A stretch of DNA of 8,003 nucleotides from an uncultured Lachnospiraceae bacterium. Lineage in GTDB: Bacteria; Bacillota; Clostridia; Lachnospirales; Lachnospiraceae. How positions within the stretch are numbered: the first letter of the stretch is position 1; the number at the start of each line of letters is the position of its first letter. The notes under the pieces were generated by a model that saw only the letters and a list, made by a program, of their open reading frames with translations, was not told the DNA's origin and ran no database searches. This document shows, piece by piece, positions 1 through 6,154 of the stretch. The stretch is from contig CAJUMB010000089.1 in assembly GCA_910587105.1 (NCBI GenBank), positions 1-8,003 of the forward strand, written 5' to 3'. Both the position numbers and the translations under genes were made by a program.

Positions 1-1
1 G

Positions 2-70
2 GAAATCGTTAATATTTCAGGACTTTCTCTTGAGGAAGTCAAACAACTGAAAGCGGATAGAAGCGCATAG
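2..70 (+). CDS. C-terminal tail of a gene cut by the window edge, possibly an Rpn/PD-(D/E)XK nuclease-transposase family protein
   Basis: An open frame enters from the left edge in frame 2 and ends at TAG (68-70), giving 22 residues that begin EIVNISGLSLEEVKQLK. The pattern 'I..isGLSleEvkqLK' just before the stop is typical of the C-terminus of Rpn-family recombination-promoting nucleases and related PD-(D/E)XK 'transposase' proteins, which are very common in clostridial genomes. That is recalled family knowledge applied to a very short stretch, so the family call is tentative. That a coding frame ends here is better supported, because an intrinsic terminator on the same strand starts 11 bp after the stop. 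The gene converges on the polysaccharide cluster. No catalytic residue is visible in this fragment. Confidence 0.5.
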   Translation, partial: EIVNISGLSLEEVKQLKADRSA

Positions 71-80
71 GCAAAGTTAT

Positions 81-123
81 AGAGCCGGGAATCTAAAAAA
101 CAGATTCTTGACTCTATTTTTTT
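81..123 (+). terminator. Rho-independent terminator of the left-edge plus-strand gene
   Basis: The arms are AGAGCCGGGAATCT (81-94) and AGATTCTTGACTCT (102-115). They form a 14-position stem with one C-A mismatch and two G-U wobbles, around a 7-nt loop AAAAAAC. The plus strand then continues ATTTTTTT (116-123). The stem plus U-tract is textbook for plus-strand transcription. Read on the minus strand, the same hairpin is followed by ATAACTTTG with no T-run, so it should not efficiently terminate transcripts arriving from capG. Confidence 0.88.
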
Positions 124-249
124 GCCCTGAAATGTAAATTTTTTGTGAATTTGATTAAAAAATCCTTTACAAAACGTCACTGGCCATACATTTTTGTACG
201 TACGCTTAATGACGACGCACTGAAAGTTCAAGCTATCGTTTACAAATAT

Positions 250-1449
250 CTACAACTCTTTTCGCCACACAAACCGGTCCACCGTATCCTTATATGACTG
301 GATGATCTTCACTACTTTCGTACTCACATTGGTATCCACATAATCAGGAACAGGCGTCCCATAGTCCCCGTTCTCATTCATGGAAACCGCCAGTTCCACC
401 GACTGCAGCAGTCCCTGTGTCCCAATCCCCGACAAAATAAAACAAGCCTTATCCAGCGCCTCCGGCCTTTCCGTACTGGTTCTGATACACACTGCGGGAA
501 AAGGCATATGAATTGAAGTAAAATAACTGCTCTCCTCGGGAAGGGTGCCGGAATCAGACACCACCGCATAGGCATTCACCTGCAGGCAGTTATACTCATG
601 AAAACCCATAGGCTCATGGGCAATCACCCTTGAATCCAGCACAAATCCGCTGCTCTCCAGTCGTTTTCTGCTCCTGGGATGACAGGAGTACAGCACAGGC
701 ATATCATACTTTTCAGCCAGGGCATTGACTGCGGTAAAAAGGCTGGTAAAATTCTTTTTTGTATCAATATTTTCTTCCCGGTGGGCCGACAGCAGAATAT
801 AGCGCCCCTTCTCAATCCTGACCCCGGTTTCCGCCGAGATTCTCTCATGGATAGCCGAACGAAGAATGGACTGGAGATTATTTTCCAGCACCTCTGCCAT
901 GGGACTGCCTGTGACATAGGTGCGCTCCTTTGGCAGTCCGCACTCTGCCAGATACCGGCGTGCGTGCTCCGAATACGCCAGATTCACATCGGAAATAATA
1001 TCCACGATCCTCCGGTTGGTCTCCTCCGGGAGACACTCATCTTTGCAGCGGTTTCCCGCTTCCATATGGAAAATGGGAATGTGAAGGCGTTTCGCTCCGA
1101 TCACAGACAGACAGCTGTTGGTATCCCCCAGAACCAGCACCGCCTCTGGCTGGATGCAGGCCATAAGCTGATAGGAAGATGCAATGATATTCCCCATAGT
1201 CTCTCCCAGGTCATTCCCCACCGCATCCAGATACACATCCGGGTCTGCCAGTCCCAGGTCTTTGAAAAATACACCGTTTAAATTATAATCATAATTCTGC
1301 CCCGTATGGGCAAGAATCGTGTCAAAATACATACGGCATTTATGAATGACTGCAGACAGGCGGATAATCTCCGGCCTGGTTCCCACAATGATCAACAGCT
1401 TGATTTTCCCATTTTCTTTCCATTTTACATTGTCAAAATATGCGCTCAT
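250..1449 (-). CDS. capG: CapG/FnlC-like non-hydrolysing UDP-HexNAc 2-epimerase, last step to UDP-L-FucNAc
   Basis: A 399-residue protein of the WecB/CapG non-hydrolysing UDP-HexNAc 2-epimerase family (GT-B fold, cytoplasmic). Seen: GTRPEIIR (23-30), LGDTNS (107-112), HMEAGNR (128-134), PEETNRR (141-147), SAHREEN (221-227), SDSGTLPEE (298-306) and TERPE (326-330). These are the usual substrate-binding and catalytic acidic/His positions of the family. The placement after capE and capF points to the CapG/FnlC role, converting UDP-2-acetamido-2,6-dideoxy-L-talose to UDP-N-acetyl-L-fucosamine, rather than to UDP-ManNAc synthesis. The ATG overlaps the capF stop as ATGA (1446-1449), implying translational coupling. 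GGAG at 1458-1461 lies 8 nt before the start. About 15 residues precede the first beta strand, a modest N-terminal extension. The stop is TAG. Without capE and capF alongside, WecB/MnaA would be the alternative call. Confidence 0.92.
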   Translation of the reverse strand: MSAYFDNVKWKENGKIKLLIIVGTRPEIIRLSAVIHKCRMYFDTILAHTGQNYDYNLNGVFFKDLGLADPDVYLDAVGNDLGETMGNIIASSYQLMACIQPEAVLVLGDTNSCLSVIGAKRLHIPIFHMEAGNRCKDECLPEETNRRIVDIISDVNLAYSEHARRYLAECGLPKERTYVTGSPMAEVLENNLQSILRSAIHERISAETGVRIEKGRYILLSAHREENIDTKKNFTSLFTAVNALAEKYDMPVLYSCHPRSRKRLESSGFVLDSRVIAHEPMGFHEYNCLQVNAYAVVSDSGTLPEESSYFTSIHMPFPAVCIRTSTERPEALDKACFILSGIGTQGLLQSVELAVSMNENGDYGTPVPDYVDTNVSTKVVKIIQSYKDTVDRFVWRKEL

Positions 1450-2678
1450 TTCTCTATCTCCACAGGTTCATAAAAAGTGTCCGGGTGCCCGCTGTCAAAC
1501 TGCTCATTTGCCCACATCACCGTGACCAGATTTTCCGTGTGGGAAAGATTGCTGATACTGTGGGTATACCCCGGCAGCATCTGAACCGCCCGCATGTGAT
1601 CTCCGGACACTTCAAAGCTGTGTACAGGATACGGGTTTCCCGTTTCCGGGTCAACCCCTATTTTCCGCTGCTGAATCAGCCCATGGCCGCTGACCACAAT
1701 AAAAATCTCCCACTTGCTGTTGTGCCAGTGCTGTCCCCTGGTAATTCCAGGCTTTGCCACATTGATGCTGACCTGGCCGCAGCCGGCAGTCTTGATTAAT
1801 TCCGTAAAATTCCCCCGCTGGTCAATATTCGGCTGGAATCCATAAGAAATCTTATCCGCCGGAAGATAGGACAAATACGTACTGTACAGCTTCTTTGCAA
1901 AAGAATCCTGGGAAATCTCCGGCATAAGCAGGGTCTCCGGCATGGACTTAAAAGACTGGAGCAAATCTACAATTTCACCCAGCGATGCGTGATGAACCAC
2001 CGGGACATAGCAGTATTGTCCGGAAATATCCGGTATCGGGGACAGGCCCTCATATTCACAGCGATGCTCCTTTCCCTCCAATGCGTCAAGCATCTCTCCA
2101 ATCAAATCATCAATATAGAGAAGCTCCAGCTCCGTAGAGCGGTCATTTACCGTATACTCCAGATCATTTGCCACTGCGTGGCAGAAGGTGGCCACTGCCG
2201 AATTATAATTGGGTCTGCACCATTTCCCGAATAGATTCGGGAAACGGTACACCAGAACCCTGGCTCCTGTGGTTCTGGCATATTGGAAAAATAATTCTTC
2301 CCCTGCCAGCTTGCTCTTTCCATATTCGGAACCGGCAAAACGCCCGGTAAGGGATGCCTGGGCAGAGCTGGACAGCATCACTGGACAGGTATTATGATGG
2401 GATTTCAGCAGATTCAGCAGTGTATCCGCAGAGCCAAAATTCCCTTTCATGAAATCTGCCGGATTCTCCGGACGGTTCACCCCTGCCAGGTGAAACACAA
2501 AATCTGCCTCTGCACAGGCTTTTTCCAAAACCGAGGCTTCTGTGTCCACATCGTACTCAAAAATATCCGTAATGGCCAGCCCCGGTCTGCTCCGGTCTTT
2601 CCCATCACGGATATTCTTCAAATTCTCCACCAGATTTTTTCCCACGAAGCCTCTGCTTCCCGTTACAAGAATTTTCAC
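1446..2678 (-). CDS. capF: CapF/FnlB-like bifunctional SDR reductase and cupin epimerase, second step to UDP-L-FucNAc
   Basis: A 410-residue two-domain protein. The N-terminal half is an extended SDR: Rossmann motif GSRGFVGKN (7-15), HLAGVNRPE (63-71), LSSSAQAS (102-109), catalytic-type YGKSK (119-123), and RFPNLFGKWCRPNYNS (145-160), a stretch highly characteristic of CapF. The C-terminal part, from about 277, is a cupin with HWHNSKWE (317-324) and PGYTHS (369-374), supplying the expected metal ligands. In characterised CapF the cupin epimerises C3 of the CapE product and the SDR domain reduces C4 with NADPH, giving UDP-2-acetamido-2,6-dideoxy-L-talose. It is about 40 residues longer than the 369-residue staphylococcal CapF; the extra length appears as small insertions near 22-40, 107-118 and 203-226. 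The start is GTG, overlapping the capE TGA as GTGA, with AAGGCGG (2686-2692) 7 nt upstream. The protein starts directly at the Rossmann strand, supporting this start. Confidence 0.92.
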   Translation of the reverse strand: MKILVTGSRGFVGKNLVENLKNIRDGKDRSRPGLAITDIFEYDVDTEASVLEKACAEADFVFHLAGVNRPENPADFMKGNFGSADTLLNLLKSHHNTCPVMLSSSAQASLTGRFAGSEYGKSKLAGEELFFQYARTTGARVLVYRFPNLFGKWCRPNYNSAVATFCHAVANDLEYTVNDRSTELELLYIDDLIGEMLDALEGKEHRCEYEGLSPIPDISGQYCYVPVVHHASLGEIVDLLQSFKSMPETLLMPEISQDSFAKKLYSTYLSYLPADKISYGFQPNIDQRGNFTELIKTAGCGQVSINVAKPGITRGQHWHNSKWEIFIVVSGHGLIQQRKIGVDPETGNPYPVHSFEVSGDHMRAVQMLPGYTHSISNLSHTENLVTVMWANEQFDSGHPDTFYEPVEIEK

Positions 2679-3718
2679 CTTCCCACCGCCTTCAGCTGTT
2701 CCTGTACATAGTCCGTTGTCAAGATTTTCTCCACCGTGCCGTCCACATCCAGAAGCTGGGTATTGTGGCTGGTGTACGCCTCATCCGCTTCCGTTGTGAC
2801 CTGGCCGTCAATGAAATATTTATCATAATTCAGATCCCTGCTGTCCGCCGACACCCGGTAATAATTCCCCATATCCTCCGAGCGGAGGCGTTCTTCTTTC
2901 GTCATGAGGGTCTCGTACAATTTTTCGCCGTGGCGGGTTCCGATAATATGTGTTCCCGTATCACCAAACAGCCGCTGCACTGCCTTTGCCAGCACGCCGA
3001 TAGTGGAAGCATCCGCCTTCTGGATAAATAAATCCCCCGGATTTGCGTGTTCGAAAGCGAAAGTAACCAAATCAACCGCCTCGTCCAGATTCATGAGAAA
3101 CCGGGTCATATCCGGGTTTGTGACTGTGATGGGATTTCCACTTTTAATTTGGTCAATAAAAAGGGGGATCACCGATCCCCTTGAACACATCACATTTCCA
3201 TATCTTGTACAGCAGATCACCGTGTCCCCTCTCTCCGCAGCCACTCTGGCATTGGCCCGCACTACGTGCTCCATCATAGCCTTGCTGGTTCCCATGGCGT
3301 TGATGGGGTACGCGGCCTTGTCAGTGCTGAGGCATACCACCCGCTTCACCCTTGCTTCCACTGCGGCGTGAAGGACGTTGTTTGTGCCTTCCACATTGGT
3401 CTGTACCGCCTCCATGGGGAAAAATTCACAGCTTGGCACCTGCTTCAGGGCTGCGGCATGGAAAACGTAGTCCACTCCCACCATGGCGTCGTGGACGGAT
3501 TGCGGGTCACGGACGTTTCCTATGTAAAATTTTACTTTTTTTGCGGCATCTGGGTGGTATGTCTGTAAATCATGCCGCATGTCATCCTGCTTTTTTTCAT
3601 CACGTGAGAAAATGCGTATCTCCTCTATATCTGAACGAAGAAAGTGTTTTAGAACTGTATGTCCAAATGATCCCGTCCCCCCCGTAATAAGTAATGTAGA
3701 CCCACTAAAGCTGCTCAT
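2675..3718 (-). CDS. capE: CapE/FnlA-like UDP-GlcNAc 4,6-dehydratase/5-epimerase (inverting), first step to UDP-L-FucNAc
   Basis: A 347-residue extended SDR, close in length to staphylococcal CapE. Seen: NAD(P) motif TGGTGSFG (12-19), HAAALKQVP (87-95), STDKAAYPINAMGTSK (131-146), TRYGNVMCSRGSVIPLF (171-187) and GTRHGEKLYETL (260-271). The catalytic YxxxK of ordinary SDRs is replaced by M142-G-T-S-K146, and D133-K134 of the STDKA motif are present. This Met/Lys arrangement is the hallmark of CapE-type inverting dehydratases. Known reaction: UDP-GlcNAc to the 4-keto-6-deoxy intermediate with inversion at C5. It is first of three overlapping genes. The ATG is preceded by GGAGGG with 8-nt spacing and by its own promoter. 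Hand-counted G+C falls toward the 5' end (29/60 at 3001-3060, 22/60 at 3601-3660), approaching the AT-rich upstream genes. No key residue is missing. PseB-like dehydratases are the nearest alternative but lack the capF and capG neighbours. Confidence 0.94.
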   Translation of the reverse strand: MSSFSGSTLLITGGTGSFGHTVLKHFLRSDIEEIRIFSRDEKKQDDMRHDLQTYHPDAAKKVKFYIGNVRDPQSVHDAMVGVDYVFHAAALKQVPSCEFFPMEAVQTNVEGTNNVLHAAVEARVKRVVCLSTDKAAYPINAMGTSKAMMEHVVRANARVAAERGDTVICCTRYGNVMCSRGSVIPLFIDQIKSGNPITVTNPDMTRFLMNLDEAVDLVTFAFEHANPGDLFIQKADASTIGVLAKAVQRLFGDTGTHIIGTRHGEKLYETLMTKEERLRSEDMGNYYRVSADSRDLNYDKYFIDGQVTTEADEAYTSHNTQLLDVDGTVEKILTTDYVQEQLKAVGR

Positions 3719-3726
3719 ATAATATA

Positions 3727-3732
3727 CCCTCC
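3727..3732 (-). promoter_or_regulatory. Strong ribosome binding site of capE
   Basis: Minus-strand GGAGGG lies 8 nt before the capE ATG. It is the best Shine-Dalgarno match in the window and fixes the capE start at 3718. Confidence 0.8.
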
Positions 3733-3749
3733 AAAATGATCTCTAGAAT

Positions 3750-3777
3750 ATTATAACAATGAATAGGACATAGTCTA
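3750..3777 (-). promoter_or_regulatory. Predicted sigma-A-type promoter of capEFG with extended -10
   Basis: On the minus strand a perfect -10 TATAAT (3750-3755) is directly preceded by TGT (3756-3758), the TGn extended -10 element. A 16-nt spacer separates it from TAGACT (3772-3777), which matches TTGACA at four of six positions. Transcription would start near 3743, giving a leader of roughly 25 nt that contains the GGAGGG site. The 94-bp gap between the upstream stop (3813) and capE is the widest between genes in the cluster and coincides with the base-composition change. Predicted by eye only. Confidence 0.7.
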
Positions 3778-3812
3778 ATTTATTGATTACCTATCCAGTA
3801 ATTAAAAAAGCC

Positions 3813-4478
3813 TCATCTGCATTGTGATTCTTTCCATTTCATTATTGCTTCAATACGTATAAAATCTTCTGGATAAGTAATCTTATCAAAGTATGGCACA
3901 TTAAAATTAAGATATATATTAGATGTATCAGGCAATTGTTGAATTGATTCTGTATATATTGAATCTGAGTCAAAATATTTATCAAGAAGTGGAAAACGGA
4001 ATCCTTCAGGTGGATTTAATGTATAATAATCTTCCCTATTGATCACCCACTTTTCGTAAGCTCCTAAACTGTCTGTGATCTTTTTTGCACATGCAATGGC
4101 ATCATATTCATTAAGCAGCTGGAAAATTTGATCAATCACATCTGAATCAATAGATGGACGCACTGACTCAACTACAACTAATTTTTCACAGGAACTATTG
4201 GATTTAATATAGTCAAAACCATTTCTTTTTGTTTGATTCAATTTTTCCCCACTTACCGTTACATCTACCTCATAAATTTCGGTTAACTCTTCATGATATT
4301 TCGAATCAGATACGACAAGAACAGCATCTGCAAACTTACTTTTTTTACACGCCTCGATTACATAGGAAATTACAGGTTTTCCATTTAAATTTAAATACTG
4401 CTTAGGTATGCTTGACCCAAATCTTTGCCCGACTCCTCCTGCTGTAATCATGATGATATTCTTATCTAGTAAATTCAT
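3813..4478 (-). CDS. Stand-alone IspD/TarI-like cytidylyltransferase
   Basis: A 221-residue single-domain protein of the IspD/TarI fold, which moves CMP from CTP to a polyol- or sugar-phosphate. Seen: TAGGVGQRFG (12-21) with the family Arg at 19, PKQY (25-28) with its Lys, REDYYTLNPPEGF (148-160) in the dimer-arm region, and KITYPEDF (199-206), matching the 'K.T.PeDl' motif near the C-terminus. Deviations: the usual acidic 'hDaaRP' loop reads ESVRP (104-108), Asp to Glu, and the 'GG..R..S' loop reads SGEKLNQT (76-83), lacking its Arg. It should still bind CTP, but probably on a non-standard substrate; true MEP-pathway IspD is unlikely. An upstream in-frame TTG at 4523 would add 15 residues, but ATG at 4478 has GAAAGG 6 nt upstream and begins just before the first beta strand. 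It follows the fusion gene by 49 bp and resembles that gene's N-terminal domain. Confidence 0.82.
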   Translation of the reverse strand: MNLLDKNIIMITAGGVGQRFGSSIPKQYLNLNGKPVISYVIEACKKSKFADAVLVVSDSKYHEELTEIYEVDVTVSGEKLNQTKRNGFDYIKSNSSCEKLVVVESVRPSIDSDVIDQIFQLLNEYDAIACAKKITDSLGAYEKWVINREDYYTLNPPEGFRFPLLDKYFDSDSIYTESIQQLPDTSNIYLNFNVPYFDKITYPEDFIRIEAIMKWKESQCR

Positions 4479-4484
4479 AAAATA

Positions 4485-4490
4485 CCTTTC
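4485..4490 (-). promoter_or_regulatory. Ribosome binding site that decides the start of the stand-alone cytidylyltransferase
   Basis: Minus-strand GAAAGG sits 6 nt before ATG 4478. The in-frame TTG at 4523 lies only 4 bp after the preceding stop codon. This site therefore favours the shorter, 221-residue product. Confidence 0.68.
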
Positions 4491-4527
4491 TCTGTAAATA
4501 TACAGCTTTTTCGTTAACAACAATTAA

Positions 4528-6135
4528 CTATTTACATTTTTTCAAATCAAATGTTTCATTATCAACTAAATATAGAGTGCGAATTAATTCAAGGTATATA
4601 TTCGCTCTCTGATATCCATCATTTGCTTCATAGACTGACGGAATCAATTGTTTTACCAAAAACACAAACGTTGCTGCATTAAATTTTTCTACATCAGCAA
4701 ATCTTGAAAAATATAATATAAGATTTTTATACGCCTCTACATAATCCGAACTTCTTGTATGTATTGCTAATTCATAAGTCAACATTGGCATATATTCAAA
4801 TTCAAATGCATCTCGATATCCAACAGGATCAATAACTAATATCCCTTTTTCACTTCGAAGTGCATTCTTAAAATAGGCATCTCCATGAAGTAAAAATTTC
4901 TCATTGTCTTTAAAATACTCATCATAAACCAAATGCGCATTCTTAACTAGATAGCATAGCAAATCTTTGTTATAATCATGCTTCTGTGCAATCCGATATT
5001 CCTCATCAGTTTGTGCAATTATCCCTTTAATCTCAGGGGGAATATTGTAAATATCATTAACATTAAGTCTATACCTTATCATATCTCTAAACATTACTGT
5101 AATTGCTTCACAGTCCGAATGAATATCAATATAATCTCCTGGAATAATCCTTCTGATAAGCATAGCTGACTTTTCTGCATCCATATCCAATAAAGCTGCT
5201 TGAGGATAATCCTTTAATGTTTTCATTATAAAAGACTCTTTAATAAAACGCTCATTTAAAAAGGGAGGATAGATTTTAATAACGACTTCTCCATATTCTC
5301 GCGATTTACACTCAAGCACTAATCCTGTATAGGCATCAGGATTGACTGAAAAATTATATATTTGCCATTTTGTGAAAAGCTGCTCAACGTCATAATCAAT
5401 CTGCTTTTCCCAAATTTTAGTTCCCTCTCGATTCATTTTGCGCAATTTTGCAAATAGAGAAAGAACTAAATCATTTGCATGAGCTTTGAAATATATACGT
5501 CTATCCTTTTCTCTCAATAATGTTTCTGCTACAGCCAAATCATGCGGTTCTATTATTTTTAAATAATCTTTGAAATCATAATAATATTTTATTTTTGTTC
5601 TTTTGGGCAACATATGTAACGGAGTCGTATACCCTGTAGATACATCAAAACTTTCATTTAATATCCTAAACTGGTATGCATCAGGAGACTCAACTAAAAA
5701 ATATTCTTCACGCATTACAGGAGCTCTATCATATCTGGCAAGACTTGTCGAAATAGTTTGAGTAGTGAATACGGCTTCATATTCATCTAGGTATCCGAAA
5801 TAAAGATTTAAAAGATCAGTTGTCACAAGAGGGCATACGCCTTCCAATAAAATAATCTTTTCACACCTATAATTCTGATTTACATATTTTAAAGCATTTT
5901 CAATTGACTCATTCCGTTCACGTCCTCCCTTAACTCCTATCACTCCATAATTTTGTTCAAATACCTCTAAGTATTCTCCATTTGCAACCACTATAACTTC
6001 ATCAGATATACTTTTAATAGCCGCATCAATAGCATACTCTATCACAGTTCTCCCATTAATAGGATGATACTGTTTCGGAACCGGAGAACCAAATTGATTG
6101 TCTATCCCACCTGCCAAAATACAAACTATGTTCAT
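4528..6135 (-). CDS. Fusion of an IspD/TarI-like cytidylyltransferase domain and an APH/choline-kinase-like domain
   Basis: A 535-residue two-domain cytoplasmic protein. Residues 1 to about 210 are IspD/TarI-like: LAGG (7-10), PKQY (20-23), GGRERNES (70-77), REEYFLVESPDAYQF (142-156), and KIIEPHDLAVAE (193-204). Key positions are altered: the glycine-rich loop reads GGIDNQFG with no Arg, and the 'hDaaRP' loop reads LEGVCP, losing both Asp and Arg. From about 265 there is an APH/choline-kinase-like domain: VVIKIYPP (284-291) with the ATP-binding-type Lys, a likely partner Glu at 300, the catalytic loop HGDAYFKN (417-424) with D419 and N424, and IDPVG (435-439) as the metal-binding Asp motif. 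Those kinase residues look intact. Inferred role: phosphorylate a small alcohol or sugar and help convert it to a CDP derivative for the neighbouring LicD protein. The ATG has AGAAGGG (6143-6149) 7 nt upstream and lies 19 bp after the licD-family stop. The substrate is unknown; an antibiotic-resistance kinase is less likely given the context. Confidence 0.85.
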   Translation of the reverse strand: MNIVCILAGGIDNQFGSPVPKQYHPINGRTVIEYAIDAAIKSISDEVIVVANGEYLEVFEQNYGVIGVKGGRERNESIENALKYVNQNYRCEKIILLEGVCPLVTTDLLNLYFGYLDEYEAVFTTQTISTSLARYDRAPVMREEYFLVESPDAYQFRILNESFDVSTGYTTPLHMLPKRTKIKYYYDFKDYLKIIEPHDLAVAETLLREKDRRIYFKAHANDLVLSLFAKLRKMNREGTKIWEKQIDYDVEQLFTKWQIYNFSVNPDAYTGLVLECKSREYGEVVIKIYPPFLNERFIKESFIMKTLKDYPQAALLDMDAEKSAMLIRRIIPGDYIDIHSDCEAITVMFRDMIRYRLNVNDIYNIPPEIKGIIAQTDEEYRIAQKHDYNKDLLCYLVKNAHLVYDEYFKDNEKFLLHGDAYFKNALRSEKGILVIDPVGYRDAFEFEYMPMLTYELAIHTRSSDYVEAYKNLILYFSRFADVEKFNAATFVFLVKQLIPSVYEANDGYQRANIYLELIRTLYLVDNETFDLKKCK

Positions 6136-6154
6136 TTATTTACCCTTCTTAAAA

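Noticed and set aside
133..171. Inverted repeat TGTAAA/TTTACA with inner T6/A6 runs, considered as a cluster terminator or promoter
   Set aside because: The stem is entirely A-T apart from one G-C pair, has a 3-nt bulge and a 12-nt loop, and lacks a following T-run on the minus strand. TTTACA as a -35 has no -10 at proper spacing (TACATT lies only 15 nt away).
196..203. 8-bp palindrome GTACGTAC
   Set aside because: Short and isolated. No second copy, flanking repeat or operator context was seen.
679..1281. A 200-codon open frame on the plus strand, opposite capG
   Set aside because: It lies wholly inside a gene with full family motifs on the other strand, has no ribosome binding site or recognisable domain, and is a by-product of the GC-richer codon use there. 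The same applies to the other plus-strand frames opposite capE, capF and the flippase.
3786..3802. Small hairpin ATTAC-7 nt-GTAAT after the stand-alone cytidylyltransferase, considered as a terminator
   Set aside because: A 5-bp, A-T-rich stem with no T-run downstream on the minus strand (CAATAAATT follows). Too weak to call.
4479..4523. 15-residue N-terminal extension of the stand-alone cytidylyltransferase from a TTG codon
   Set aside because: The TTG is 4 bp after the preceding stop, while ATG 4478 has a well-spaced GAAAGG and fits the family N-terminus.
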